64,000 bases of DNA from Rhizobium album (GCF_003122325.1 NZ_QFBC01000006.1:186001-250000); one strand, 5' to 3'; shown: positions 1 through 7,659, numbered from the stretch's first letter. Translations and numbers: made by a program. Notes: generated by a model from the letters alone, not told the origin.

Positions 1-314
1 CTTACGCCGTCGGCTTGGTGTGATCTCCGATGATCGACGGATTTGAAGCAATCGTTTTGAGCCATCAGGTCGATGGCCGGTATTGCACGATCAATTCGGC
101 CCGCACAGCTGCCGTCTACTTGCGGCGGAATTGGCCGGCGAAACGTGGGCCGGCCCATAAAACTGCACTGCGGACCTGCCTTGATGCGCTCAACCGCAAG
201 GAACACCCGGATGCTGCCCGGGCCGCGTTCTTGGCCGCCCTGCGAGAAGCGGGAATTGGGCTTAGATAACTCGGCCCCAAGAACTTTGCCCAAGGAGAGA
301 GGCTTGTGTGTCAT
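1..314 (-). other. Possible partial gene start, fifth of the overlapping string (conflicts with DUF982 gene)
   Basis: An ATG at 314-312 overlaps the TGA of the topoisomerase-like gene (ATGA), preceded by CGAGGTGTAGC, nearly the same ribosome-binding context as the starts at 3335 and 3177. The frame stays open for 104 codons to the window edge. The predicted peptide is rich in Arg, Gly and Pro and shows no family I recognise, and it lies antisense to a convincing DUF982 gene. Either a real coupled gene once began here and was cut by a rearrangement, or the overlap is only a relic. I keep it as a low-confidence note because the start signal itself is real. Confidence 0.25.
30..269 (+). CDS. DUF982 family small protein
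   Basis: A 79-residue protein with the layout of DUF982, a family of small proteins abundant in rhizobia: an N-terminal strand region, then a conserved Trp-Pro (WP, about residues 35-36), then a Cys-Leu-x-Ala-Leu helix, and near the end an AARAAFLAAL stretch. The function of the family is unknown. It lies at the outer side of the integrated element and is convergent with the topoisomerase-like operon. An open frame on the opposite strand covers the same DNA, but the DUF982 match makes this strand the better coding call. The start at 30 is the first ATG in frame; a start outside the window cannot be ruled out. Confidence 0.72.
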   Translation: MIDGFEAIVLSHQVDGRYCTINSARTAAVYLRRNWPAKRGPAHKTALRTCLDALNRKEHPDAARAAFLAALREAGIGLR

Positions 315-2725
315 GCTACACCTCGCAACGCTCTATCCAAGGCTTCTTCCCACGGGATCAATGGATCAGCGTTAAATGCCTGACGCATACGGTCATCAAG
401 ATCGTCCGGCAGTTTCACAGCTTCCGCGTATTTCTTGGCATCCCTTTCAAGCTTGGCAATGTCTGCCGCGAGATGGTGTAATCCGATGACCCGCCGAGCA
501 TGTTGCTCGACCACGGCGGCTGGAGGGATTACCTTTTCCACGCCATGCGCCTGCAGCTCTGTTTCGAGCCATTGAACAAACAGGTCCGACGACATTGCGT
601 TCAACTCAATGCGCTGGCCACCGAGCAGGAATTCTATCTCATCTCGGCTGGCGCCGTGTTGACCAAGCCGGTAAGCGGTCTGTGACTTGTCTCCTTTGAA
701 CGCTTGAGGCTCTGCATCCAAACCCATGGACCGGGCTTGACGCAGCTTGAGACCGATACGATGGACATCCGGCGTGCTGCTAAAGCGGTACCGGGCTCCG
801 TCGCGCCCAAGTGTTCCGAAGATGTCAAGGCCGCTGATATCGAGATCATGGGCAACGAGGATCTTCAGGCCCGACGACGATAGGCGATCAACCATCACTC
901 GCGCAGCCACAACACTCATGCCCTTCGTCGACATGATCGCCAGGTCGAAACGTTCAGCGATACGCGCCGCCCGAAGCAGTGGTTCGAACCCCTCTTTTTC
1001 GATGAATAACGCGGCGCCGTACCGGTCCCCTGGCCCAGCCGTGGAATGAAAGCCGGCTGACGTGGCGATCAGTCCGGCGGATTCGTTTCGCGACTTACGC
1101 TGAAGGTATTGACGGACCTGGAGTGTCCCAAGAGGCAGACTGTGGTCGGTGTGTGGTTCGACCATGTGACCACGGGCGTCATAAACGACGTCCCAGTCTG
1201 CAGTTAGATGGGGATTCTCATCCAGGAATGCAGGAAGCAAATTCTGAGTGAAGTAGGCATCATTCAGCTTTCCGTTGCCAGTGCGTTCCAAAATGTAGCC
1301 GCGGGCCGCATACATCACCTGACGAGCGTTCGCCGGCAGTGTGCCGTTGGCGCTCGCTTTCAGATAAGCCTCCTCCATGATCTCGAAAGCGGCATCCTTG
1401 ATCGAGACGCCCCGCGATTTCGGCCGATGAGAACGACGAAGCGAAGATCCCACGGACTCGGCAAGTCCAGCCTTGAATGGAAAGAGATCAGGGGTTTTCC
1501 CATCGCTGATCAGCGCGATAGAGGGAGTTGTGATGGCGATCGTGATGTCATAATCGCCCTTTGGTACCGTTCCAATGGAGATGTAACCCATACCACATCC
1601 GCTGATGTAGGAGGAACCGCCGACGTGAACAGATACGTGCGCGACAGCAGGCGTGCGGTTGACAAGCAGAAGGACACTGTTCCCCGTCCCACGATTTTTC
1701 TGCTCGAAGCTCCAGACCTGGACGATTGCCGGTACCGTTGCGCCGGCAACTCTGGCGTCAATCCGCTCGACCTTGTAAGCGCCACCGAAGGTGTCTTCGG
1801 GAATTGGAATTAGCTTTGGCATCGCCGGCGCCAGCTTCTTGAGTAAGTCGAGCGTGAGCCCGCTCGCCGGGCCATCGGGGTCGATGTCACGCTGGCCGCC
1901 TTCGGGTTGACCTTGCTCAACTCCCTTATCGGCGGCGTGACGCAAGTCGACGCCGAACAGGCTTGCCAAATCCTGAGCGGTTCCCCGCGCTGCGTCAATC
2001 AGCTCAGCGAACGCCAAATCAGAATACCAGTCTGGATGTGTCAACATGGGTTTTGCCGCTGCGCCGGCGAGGCGAATGGCGATATCACCCCACATGGTAG
2101 CAGCGGGATCCCTTGGCAGCGCGGGTCCGAATTTGATCGTAATGCGCGTCCCGTTGTTCAACTCGCTGGCGGTGCGTGCTGTGACCACGGTTTCGCCGGT
2201 AGTTCGGTCAAATGACAACTCTTGGCGTGCGCCGCGGCTCTCAACGACGAGGAAACCACCGCTTGCAAAGGCGGCGCCGGCGACGACACGGTTACCGTTC
2301 CCGACCATGCCGCGTGTCGGACGGCGGACCAACTTCGATGACATCATCGGCCGCGTCACCGAAAACATCATAGCCACCTTCGCGGGGTCAATGCCGGGAC
2401 CATCGTCTTGAATAACGAAGGTGTCATCATCGATTGTGGTTAGCGTGACGGTGGGTGCAGCATCGAGACCATTATCCGCCAATTCCTTTAACGCCATACG
2501 GCGGAGAAGATGCTTAGGAGCGCCGGCCTTCTGGCTGAGCCGGTCGGGATGGAGATAAAGGCTGGCATCGGTCCGGACAAACTGGATTTCCGCCGCCTGT
2601 TTTTTCCGAGCTCTTTCCCGACGTTTCCGTTCTCGTGCCAGATCCCGCGCTGATGTCACGCTGGCCTCGCCGGTATTGACCTTGCTCAGATCATTGTCGG
2701 ATTTCGTGACATTGTCGCTCTTCAC
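311..2725 (-). CDS. Single-chain type IIB topoisomerase-like protein (Topo VIII-like GHKL + Top6A/Spo11-type fusion)
   Basis: An 804-residue protein that joins both halves of a Topo VI-type enzyme. The N-terminal half has a Bergerat/GHKL ATPase: N-box ELADNGLDA (81-89), G1 DDGPGI (107-112), and a glycine loop GMVGNGN (139-145). A middle region (about 295-425) ends in SDGKTPDLFPFK, possibly a reduced transducer. The C-terminal half has the winged-helix motif NARQVMY, where Tyr472 aligns with the DNA-cleaving Tyr of Top6A/Spo11. A Toprim region follows with IEKEGF (acidic 576, 578) and DLDISG (Asp627, Asp629). Fused A/B chains are known as Topo VIII from plasmids and integrated elements. The GTG start overlaps the upstream stop (GTGA). 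A DNA relaxing or cleaving role in element replication or segregation is inference. Confidence 0.8.
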   Translation of the reverse strand: MKSDNVTKSDNDLSKVNTGEASVTSARDLARERKRRERARKKQAAEIQFVRTDASLYLHPDRLSQKAGAPKHLLRRMALKELADNGLDAAPTVTLTTIDDDTFVIQDDGPGIDPAKVAMMFSVTRPMMSSKLVRRPTRGMVGNGNRVVAGAAFASGGFLVVESRGARQELSFDRTTGETVVTARTASELNNGTRITIKFGPALPRDPAATMWGDIAIRLAGAAAKPMLTHPDWYSDLAFAELIDAARGTAQDLASLFGVDLRHAADKGVEQGQPEGGQRDIDPDGPASGLTLDLLKKLAPAMPKLIPIPEDTFGGAYKVERIDARVAGATVPAIVQVWSFEQKNRGTGNSVLLLVNRTPAVAHVSVHVGGSSYISGCGMGYISIGTVPKGDYDITIAITTPSIALISDGKTPDLFPFKAGLAESVGSSLRRSHRPKSRGVSIKDAAFEIMEEAYLKASANGTLPANARQVMYAARGYILERTGNGKLNDAYFTQNLLPAFLDENPHLTADWDVVYDARGHMVEPHTDHSLPLGTLQVRQYLQRKSRNESAGLIATSAGFHSTAGPGDRYGAALFIEKEGFEPLLRAARIAERFDLAIMSTKGMSVVAARVMVDRLSSSGLKILVAHDLDISGLDIFGTLGRDGARYRFSSTPDVHRIGLKLRQARSMGLDAEPQAFKGDKSQTAYRLGQHGASRDEIEFLLGGQRIELNAMSSDLFVQWLETELQAHGVEKVIPPAAVVEQHARRVIGLHHLAADIAKLERDAKKYAEAVKLPDDLDDRMRQAFNADPLIPWEEALDRALRGVA

Positions 2726-3177
2726 GGAGAGTTTCCTTCAGCAGGTTCGAAAACGTGGGGGAGGATGCTGTGGATGCGCTGGAGGGCCTTGGCCTCCTCA
2801 CGTTGGGCGAATTTCGCAACAACGCGATGCATCTCAGTGTTGATGCGCCGCGTCGTATCAACGCCGATTTCGTAGAATCGATCACGTAGATCGATCATCT
2901 CTCGCCGATCACCCGCAGCGATGACGAGTGACCGACACAACCTCTTTTTCAGATATGCCCTCCAGTGCGTCACCATTTCGTCAGCGTTGTAGGTCTTTGG
3001 CATGACCCAGGACACACGGTAGAGATGGAAGAGTTCGTCACATGAAACGTGGTCCCATCCCCCGCCTTGACTCGCAAATTTTTCAAGGTGCTCAGCTAAA
3101 GTGCAGTCATACGGACCGAATGGCTCATTGAAGGCCAGAACCCACTGACCCGGCTTGATGTCGACAAGGGGCGTCAT
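2722..3177 (-). CDS. Element protein of unknown function (151 aa)
   Basis: I do not recognise the family. The 151-residue product begins MTPLVDIKPGQWVLAF; the start at 3177 is chosen because it overlaps the stop of the preceding small gene (ATGA) and has GAGGTG just upstream, whereas the in-frame extension to 3366 is low-complexity shadow of the small gene. The C-terminal half is charged and helical, with an RxxxEMHRVVAKF segment. It is translationally coupled to the topoisomerase-like gene downstream (GTGA overlap), so it may be a partner or accessory subunit. That role is only inferred from gene order. Confidence 0.65.
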   Translation of the reverse strand: MTPLVDIKPGQWVLAFNEPFGPYDCTLAEHLEKFASQGGGWDHVSCDELFHLYRVSWVMPKTYNADEMVTHWRAYLKKRLCRSLVIAAGDRREMIDLRDRFYEIGVDTTRRINTEMHRVVAKFAQREEAKALQRIHSILPHVFEPAEGNSP

Positions 3178-3335
3178 GCTGCACCTCGCTTCAGCGGCAC
3201 AAGCTCTCCACTCTTCGGTTTCGGAGGCCACGGTTCGGCTGCGATCTTGGTGATGATCGCCGGCATGATGTCGATGACCTCCGCCGTCGGGCGTTTTGCT
3301 GCCCAATCGAAAAGACTCAGCTGTTCGGGCTTCAT
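3174..3335 (-). CDS. Small element protein (53 aa)
   Basis: A 53-codon frame (begins MKPEQLSLFDW, ends LKRGAA) that exactly fills the space between its neighbours. Its ATG overlaps the TGA of the DUF1376 gene and its own TGA overlaps the ATG of the 151-aa gene. The ribosome-binding sequence CGAGGTGCAGC before its ATG is encoded by the last codons of the gene upstream (RGAA), and its own last codons provide the same signal for the next gene. No family recognised. The precise fit of both overlaps is the reason for calling it real. Confidence 0.6.
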   Translation of the reverse strand: MKPEQLSLFDWAAKRPTAEVIDIMPAIITKIAAEPWPPKPKSGELVPLKRGAA

Positions 3336-3994
3336 GCTGCACCTCGCGTCTCAAGGATTCCTTCAAGATCGTAGTGAGAAAGGTTGCCGGCCATCATTTG
3401 CTTCAAGCAGGTGTCCATCTTGGATGCAGGGACACCCATCCGTGCGAGGAAAGCCCGGCCTTCCGCGGCTGAAGATGGAACTGGGTAAGGCGTAAACATC
3501 GCCTCGCGCGTATTCGTACCCCCTTTTTCCTTTTCAGCAGCAGAGCCATCTGGTTTTGGCTGTGCCTGTGGGTCTGAATATGAATGTGATTGTGGTTGTG
3601 GTTGTGGTTGTGGTTGTGGATGCTTAGGCCCGGCTTTTTCCGGGCTTAAGCCCGGCTTATAGCCCGGCTTTTCATTTGCACGGGGGCGACCGCCTCTCTT
3701 GCCTGCTTCTGACCGCTTCCGGTGGGTCTCTTCAGCCTCTCCGCGGAGGGCCTCGAGGCGAGGGTGACGCCAGCCATCCTCAAAGAGTGACCACAGAGCA
3801 TCCCGTACGATCGCCCACCGTTCGGCTCCGCATTTGGCAATTCGCGCCAGCCGCTCGTCGTCGCATGGCAACCGTCCATGCTGCCAGAGATGCATCTTGA
3901 GCAAGGCATAGGCACCGTACTCTTCGGCGTTCAAGTGAGAGGTTTCGGCGAGTTCGTCACCGACGTAAACCGGCATCCAGGGAAGATGTGTCAA
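3332..3994 (-). CDS. DUF1376 (YdaU-like) protein, replication-type
   Basis: A 220-residue protein with a DUF1376 domain in its first 90 residues: WMPVYVGDELAET, HLNAEEYGAYALL and a basic RSEAGKRGGRPR end of the domain. DUF1376 occurs in phage and element proteins near replication genes (Rac prophage YdaU type). I choose the TTG start at 3994 because it overlaps the stop of the upstream gene (TTGA) with GAGGGGG ahead of it; a longer frame to 4234 is out-of-frame shadow of that gene. The middle is a low-complexity linker with a (PQ)n run encoded by a hexanucleotide repeat. The C-terminal 50 residues (about 170-220) look folded. A role in element replication is inference. Confidence 0.72.
   Translation of the reverse strand: MTHLPWMPVYVGDELAETSHLNAEEYGAYALLKMHLWQHGRLPCDDERLARIAKCGAERWAIVRDALWSLFEDGWRHPRLEALRGEAEETHRKRSEAGKRGGRPRANEKPGYKPGLSPEKAGPKHPQPQPQPQPQSHSYSDPQAQPKPDGSAAEKEKGGTNTREAMFTPYPVPSSAAEGRAFLARMGVPASKMDTCLKQMMAGNLSHYDLEGILETRGAA
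3591..3619. repeat. Hexanucleotide tandem repeat (TGTGGT)~5
   Basis: Nearly five copies of TGTGGT (CCACAA on the coding strand) inside the DUF1376 gene, encoding the Pro-Gln run of its linker. Gain or loss of a unit would add or remove two residues without a frameshift, so it may vary in length between strains but cannot switch the gene off. Confidence 0.85.
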
Positions 3995-4221
3995 CCGAAT
4001 GTCCCCCTCGCCGTCTTGAAATCTCTTGCGAGCTTGAGGGCCTGTGTCGCCTCCAGCGCGGTGAGCCCCTGCTCCCTCAACCAGACAACAGGATTGGCTG
4101 GAGCCTCGGCCAAATCGGCATAGACTTGCGCCGCGGCCACAACGCTCGGTGAATATCGTTGTGATAGGTCGGCGAACGCGGGCACGCCGCCGCCGGCGGC
4201 CGGGGCTGATTTGCTCGGCAT
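3991..4221 (-). CDS. Small element protein (76 aa), unknown
   Basis: A 76-residue protein (MPSKSAPAAGGG...) with an Ala-rich N-terminus and a helical body with an LREQGLTALEATQAL segment. GGAGAA lies five bases before the ATG. Its stop overlaps the TTG start of the DUF1376 gene (TTGA), so it is the first gene of the tightly overlapping leftward string. No family recognised. Confidence 0.6.
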   Translation of the reverse strand: MPSKSAPAAGGGVPAFADLSQRYSPSVVAAAQVYADLAEAPANPVVWLREQGLTALEATQALKLARDFKTARGTFG

Positions 4222-4284
4222 GATTGTTCTCCAAATTGTCAGATGGTCGAGATTGCGGCCTACCGTGGCCGCGACATGATCGGC

Positions 4285-4482
4285 TTAAGCAGCGTCACCC
4301 ATGAAGAATCGGATGAGCTGGTTGCGCTCAGCCACCCATCGGCCACCAACCTTTTTTGCCGGGAGCTCGCCATTATCGAGCATGTGGAAAGTCGAACGCG
4401 GCGATCGGCCAATAAGTTTAGCTATCTCTGCGGCTCCCCAGACAAGCTCAAGCGAGCTGTCAGGCATCTGGTCCTTTGTCAT
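4285..4482 (-). CDS. Helix-turn-helix excisionase-like DNA-binding protein
   Basis: About 65 residues with a compact HTH_17/excisionase-type fold: WGAAEIAKLIGRSPRSTFHML as the helix-turn-helix and a wing with KKVGGRWVAERNQL. Such proteins direct excision by binding near att sites or act as regulators. I choose the ATG at 4482, seven bases after AAGGGATG; an upstream ATG at 4509 would add nine residues. It is divergent from the Arc-type gene and the integrase, and the three operator copies sit between them, so it could control its own and integrase transcription. Whether it is a true excisionase is inference. Confidence 0.65.
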   Translation of the reverse strand: MTKDQMPDSSLELVWGAAEIAKLIGRSPRSTFHMLDNGELPAKKVGGRWVAERNQLIRFFMGDAA

Positions 4483-4501
4483 TTTAAGGCATCCCTTGTT
4501 A

Positions 4502-4569
4502 ATACCCACTGGATATTACATAGCCAAAGGATATGATTGACGTCAAATGAAATTATATCCATTGGATAT
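4502..4569. promoter_or_regulatory. Three 15-bp operator repeats in divergent control region
   Basis: Three copies fit ATAnCCAnnGGATAT: ATACCCACTGGATAT (4502-4516), ATAGCCAAAGGATAT (4520-4534) and the perfect inverted repeat ATATCCATTGGATAT (4555-4569). A 10-bp palindrome TTGACGTCAA (4537-4546) lies between the second and third. They fill the gap between the HTH gene and the Arc-type gene, so one of the two products probably binds here to set the balance of integration and excision. Confidence 0.7.
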
Positions 4570-4591
4570 GTTTCAATGGGAATTGGGCGCG

Positions 4592-5065
4592 ATGACTGTC
4601 AATCGAACGAATTCAGATCAGTTTCAGCTGAGATTGCCGCCGGGGCTGAGAGAGCGAGTAAAGGTATATGCTGAACGGCACGGACGCAGCATGAACGCAG
4701 AGATCGTTAGAATCTTAGAGCGCGAATTTCCCGAGCCTCTTCCTATTTCTGAAAGGCTTGCGGCGCTATTCGAAGTCCTCGACGTTCTGAAAAGTGGTGC
4801 CACCGATGGAAACATCGATCAACTTGTCACAGGTGTGGAAGAGACTGTGGAAGATCTTCTGCAGGGACGCATTTCCGGTATCGATCCCGCTGCAAAGAAG
4901 CAGCTGCAAACCAAGTGGCAGGAATATCTGGCCGAACAAGCCAAAGAAGCGGCGTCTTCGATGAACCTTGATATCGAAGAAGAGCACGCATTCAATGCGA
5001 GCGGAACCACTGGCAAGTATGTGGAAACACATGATCTTGACGACGACGAGGATCCGCGAAAATGA
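4592..5065 (+). CDS. Arc-type ribbon-helix-helix regulator
   Basis: About 157 residues. An Arc-family ribbon-helix-helix domain opens the protein: DQFQLRLPPGLRERVKVYAE, then HGRSMNAEIVRILEREF. A helical, acidic C-terminal region follows (about 60-157, ending DLDDDEDPRK). RHH proteins dimerise and read DNA with a beta ribbon. The start at 4592 leaves the third operator just upstream; an ATG at 4547 would place the operator inside the gene. Its stop overlaps the integrase ATG (ATGA), so both are one operon. Likely repressor of that operon, by inference. Confidence 0.72.
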   Translation: MTVNRTNSDQFQLRLPPGLRERVKVYAERHGRSMNAEIVRILEREFPEPLPISERLAALFEVLDVLKSGATDGNIDQLVTGVEETVEDLLQGRISGIDPAAKKQLQTKWQEYLAEQAKEAASSMNLDIEEEHAFNASGTTGKYVETHDLDDDEDPRK

Positions 5066-6252
5066 GTGTCCGCAAGCGCACATGGGTCACGCCTAGGGGT
5101 GTTGAAAAGTCAGCCTGGGTCGTTGACTACAGCGACACCGCGGGTAAACGCCGGCTAAAATCCTTCGCAAGGAAGAAGGAGGCAGACCAGTTCGCCGCTA
5201 CCGCCTCCGTGGAGGTCAGGGAAGGCGTTCACGTCGCGGACAGCGCCAGTGTCACGATTGAGAAGGCCGGCACTCTCTGGGTAACGTCGGGCGAAAGCGC
5301 AGGCCTTGAGCGATCGACGGTCAACCAGCGCAAGAGCCACCTCGAACATCACATCGTACCGCTGATCGGCCAAATGCTTCTTTCACGCGTCACGGTCCCG
5401 GCGATCCGCGATTTTGAGGACAAGCTTCGCAAGGAGGGACGCTCACCCGCCATGGTGAAGAAGATCATCACCTCCCTCGGCTCCATTCTTTCCGACGCAT
5501 GCGAGCGCGGTCTTGCTATGCGCAATCCGGTTCGGGATATCCGATCGAGTCGTAAGGGTCGCGACCGCCGCCAGGAGAAGCGCCAGAAGGGGCGTATCGA
5601 GGTCGGGATAGACATTCCTACCCGCGAGGAGATCAAAGCGCTCGTAGGCGCTCTCACGGACCATTGGCGCCCTCTCCTCGTCACGGCGATCTTCACCGGC
5701 ATGCGCTCGTCCGAGCTGCGCGGTCTTCGCTGGCAGGATATCAACTTCAAGCGCGGCGAGATCAGCGTCAGCCAGCGCGCCGATCAATTTAAGGAAATCG
5801 GTCCTACCAAGTCGGAAGCAGGCAACCGGACTATTCCGGTCCCTCCCCTGGTCATCAATGTGCTGAAAGAGTATCGGCTGAAACAGCCGAACGGGACGGC
5901 TCTTGTTTTCGCCAACCCCGATGGCGAGCCACGCTCGCACACGAACATCGTGAATAAAGGGCTAATCCCTACGATGATCCGCGCCGGCGTAACGACTTTG
6001 ACGGGTAAGGATGCAGAAGGCAACCCGATCGTCGAGGCGAAATATACCGGCCTGCATGCCCTGCGCCATTTCTATGCGAGCTGGCTGATCAACCGAAAGG
6101 AAGACGGCGGGCTCGGTCTGCCGGCTAAAATGGTGCAAGAACGGCTCGGCCATGCCTCTATCGTGATGACTATGGACGTCTACGGCCACCTCTTCCCGCG
6201 CAGCGACGACGGGACAGAACTAGCACAGGCCGCGAACATTTTGCTCAACTGA
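5062..6252 (+). CDS. Tyrosine recombinase/integrase of the element
   Basis: A 396-residue site-specific recombinase. Order: an AP2-like arm-binding start (DTAGKRRLKSF), a SAM-like core-binding region (about 60-170), and the catalytic domain with Arg215 (TGMRSSELRGLRW), His332 and Arg335 (HALRH), His364 (LGH) and the nucleophile Tyr374 (DVYGHLF). All tetrad residues are present, so it should be active. It ends 58 bp before the tRNA-Cys 3' fragment, the usual position of a tRNA-targeting integrase next to its att site. ATG overlaps the stop of the Arc-type gene. Confidence 0.95.
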   Translation: MSVRKRTWVTPRGVEKSAWVVDYSDTAGKRRLKSFARKKEADQFAATASVEVREGVHVADSASVTIEKAGTLWVTSGESAGLERSTVNQRKSHLEHHIVPLIGQMLLSRVTVPAIRDFEDKLRKEGRSPAMVKKIITSLGSILSDACERGLAMRNPVRDIRSSRKGRDRRQEKRQKGRIEVGIDIPTREEIKALVGALTDHWRPLLVTAIFTGMRSSELRGLRWQDINFKRGEISVSQRADQFKEIGPTKSEAGNRTIPVPPLVINVLKEYRLKQPNGTALVFANPDGEPRSHTNIVNKGLIPTMIRAGVTTLTGKDAEGNPIVEAKYTGLHALRHFYASWLINRKEDGGLGLPAKMVQERLGHASIVMTMDVYGHLFPRSDDGTELAQAANILLN

Positions 6253-6310
6253 CTGCAACATGTCTGCGACACACGGGCAAAAAGCACAATCTTTTCAAAG
6301 CTGGGAAAGA

Positions 6311-6356
6311 GACTGCAAATCCTTGCACCCGAGTTCGATTCTCGGCGAGGCCTCCA
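6311..6356 (+). other. attR-like site: displaced 3' part of tRNA-Cys(GCA)
   Basis: GACTGCAAATCC carries the GCA anticodon; it is followed by a full T arm (CCGAG-TTCGATT-CTCGG), the 3' acceptor strand CGAGGCC, discriminator T and CCA. The 5' half of a tRNA is absent: the bases before it do not form D arm or acceptor strand. This is the duplicated tRNA 3' end left on the distal side of an element that integrated into tRNA-Cys. The intact tRNA should lie to the left of the window, giving the other element end. Confidence 0.85.
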
Positions 6357-6650
6357 ATTTCCTTTCATAGTATAATAGAGAGCAGGACGGGACGAAGCCC
6401 GCGGGCGTCGATCCGTGACCAGTTCTCAAGCCGTCCATGGATGGATTTCTGCCGTGTTCTCTGGCTTTCGGCTCGTCCGCGATAGAGCGGCAGGCTTTTT
6501 CTTGCCTCGTGCCCGTTCCGGCGCCTGCCGGCACCCTTAACCAAAATCGTAGGCAGTCTCCGCGGGAAATGACGATTGTCCATTTACATTAGTATTATAA
6601 TATGATTTTTCTTTCCCGGCTGCACAGTGCAGCATCTGTGGGAGGAAATC
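6357..6650. promoter_or_regulatory. Non-coding junction and ytfQ control region
   Basis: No gene is seen between the att site and ytfQ. The last 60 bases contain an AT-rich patch with the self-complementary TATTATAATA (6593-6602), which fits a -10 region and possible operator for the GntR regulator encoded downstream. GGGAGGA (6640-6646) is the ytfQ ribosome-binding site. Confidence 0.4.
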
Positions 6651-7613
6651 ATGAAATTTGTAAACGCACTCGCGAGTGCCACGGTTCTGGCTGCCTGCTT
6701 TCTGTCGCCGGTCAATGCGGCGGACCTGACGGTCGGCTTTTCGCAGATCGGTTCGGAATCCGGCTGGCGCGCGGCGGAAACGACGCTGACCAAGCAGCAG
6801 GCCGAGAAGCGCGGCATCGACCTGAAATTCGCCGACGCCCAGCAGAAGCAGGAAAACCAGATCAAGGCGCTCCGCTCCTTCATCGCCCAGGGCGTCGACG
6901 CCATCTTGGTCGCTCCGGTCGTCGCGACCGGCTGGGACGAAGTGTTGCAGGAAGCCAAGGATGCCGAAATCCCCGTCATCCTGCTGGACCGCACGGTCGA
7001 TTCGAAAGACGACCTCTACATGACCGCCGTCACCTCCGATCTCGTCCATGAAGGCAATGTCGCCGGCAAGTGGCTGGTCGACACCGTCGCCGGCAAGCCG
7101 TGCAACGTCGTCGAACTGCAGGGTACGACCGGCTCCTCGCCGGCCATCGACCGCAAGAAGGGTTTTGAGGAAGCGCTTGCCGGCAAGGACAACCTGAAGA
7201 TCATCCGCAGCCAGACCGGCGACTTCACCCGCACCAAGGGCAAGGAAGTCATGGAAAGCTTCCTGAAGGCGGAAGACGGCGGCAAGAACATCTGCGCCCT
7301 CTATGCCCACAACGACGACATGGCCGTCGGCGCCATCCAGGCGATCAAGGAAGCCGGCCTGAAGCCGGGCACCGATATCCTCGTCGTCTCGATCGACGCC
7401 GTTCCGGATATCTTCCAGGCGATGGCCGCCGGCGAAGCCAATGCCACCGTCGAACTGACGCCGAACATGGCCGGCCCGGCCTTCGACGCGCTGGAAGCCT
7501 TCCGCAAGGACGGCACGCTGCCGAAGAAGTGGATCCAGACCGAATCCAAGCTCTACACCCAGGCAGACGACCCGAAGAAGGTCTATGAGGAAAAGAAGGG
7601 TCTCGGCTACTAA
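6651..7613 (+). CDS. ytfQ: Sugar ABC transporter substrate-binding protein, YtfQ-like
   Basis: A 320-residue periplasmic binding protein with a signal peptide (MKFVNALASATVLAACFLSPVNA). The mature part follows E. coli YtfQ, the galactofuranose-binding protein, over its whole length: VGFSQIGSESGWRAAE, DAQQKQENQIKALRSF, APVVATGWDEVL, the Arg of LLDRT, YAHNDDM and VELTPNMAGPAFDAL. The start at 6651 follows GGGAGGA and gives a proper signal peptide. First gene of the transporter operon. Furanose forms of galactose or arabinose are the expected ligands from the family; the exact substrate here is inferred. Confidence 0.9.
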   Translation: MKFVNALASATVLAACFLSPVNAADLTVGFSQIGSESGWRAAETTLTKQQAEKRGIDLKFADAQQKQENQIKALRSFIAQGVDAILVAPVVATGWDEVLQEAKDAEIPVILLDRTVDSKDDLYMTAVTSDLVHEGNVAGKWLVDTVAGKPCNVVELQGTTGSSPAIDRKKGFEEALAGKDNLKIIRSQTGDFTRTKGKEVMESFLKAEDGGKNICALYAHNDDMAVGAIQAIKEAGLKPGTDILVVSIDAVPDIFQAMAAGEANATVELTPNMAGPAFDALEAFRKDGTLPKKWIQTESKLYTQADDPKKVYEEKKGLGY

Positions 7614-7631
7614 GACCGGAGCCGCACTTGC

Positions 7632-7659
7632 GGGACCGTGCCGCTTGAGGCACGGTCCC
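7632..7659 (+). terminator. Intercistronic 11-bp hairpin after ytfQ
   Basis: GGGACCGTGCC (7632-7642), a six-base loop, then the exact complement (7649-7659). There is no T run. Such stems between a binding-protein gene and the rest of an ABC operon typically stabilise the upstream mRNA or cause partial termination, so that the binding protein is made in excess. Confidence 0.75.

Noticed and set aside
4547-4591. Earlier ATG for the Arc-type gene
   Set aside because: It would put the third operator inside the coding region and lacks a ribosome-binding site; the domain begins after 4592.
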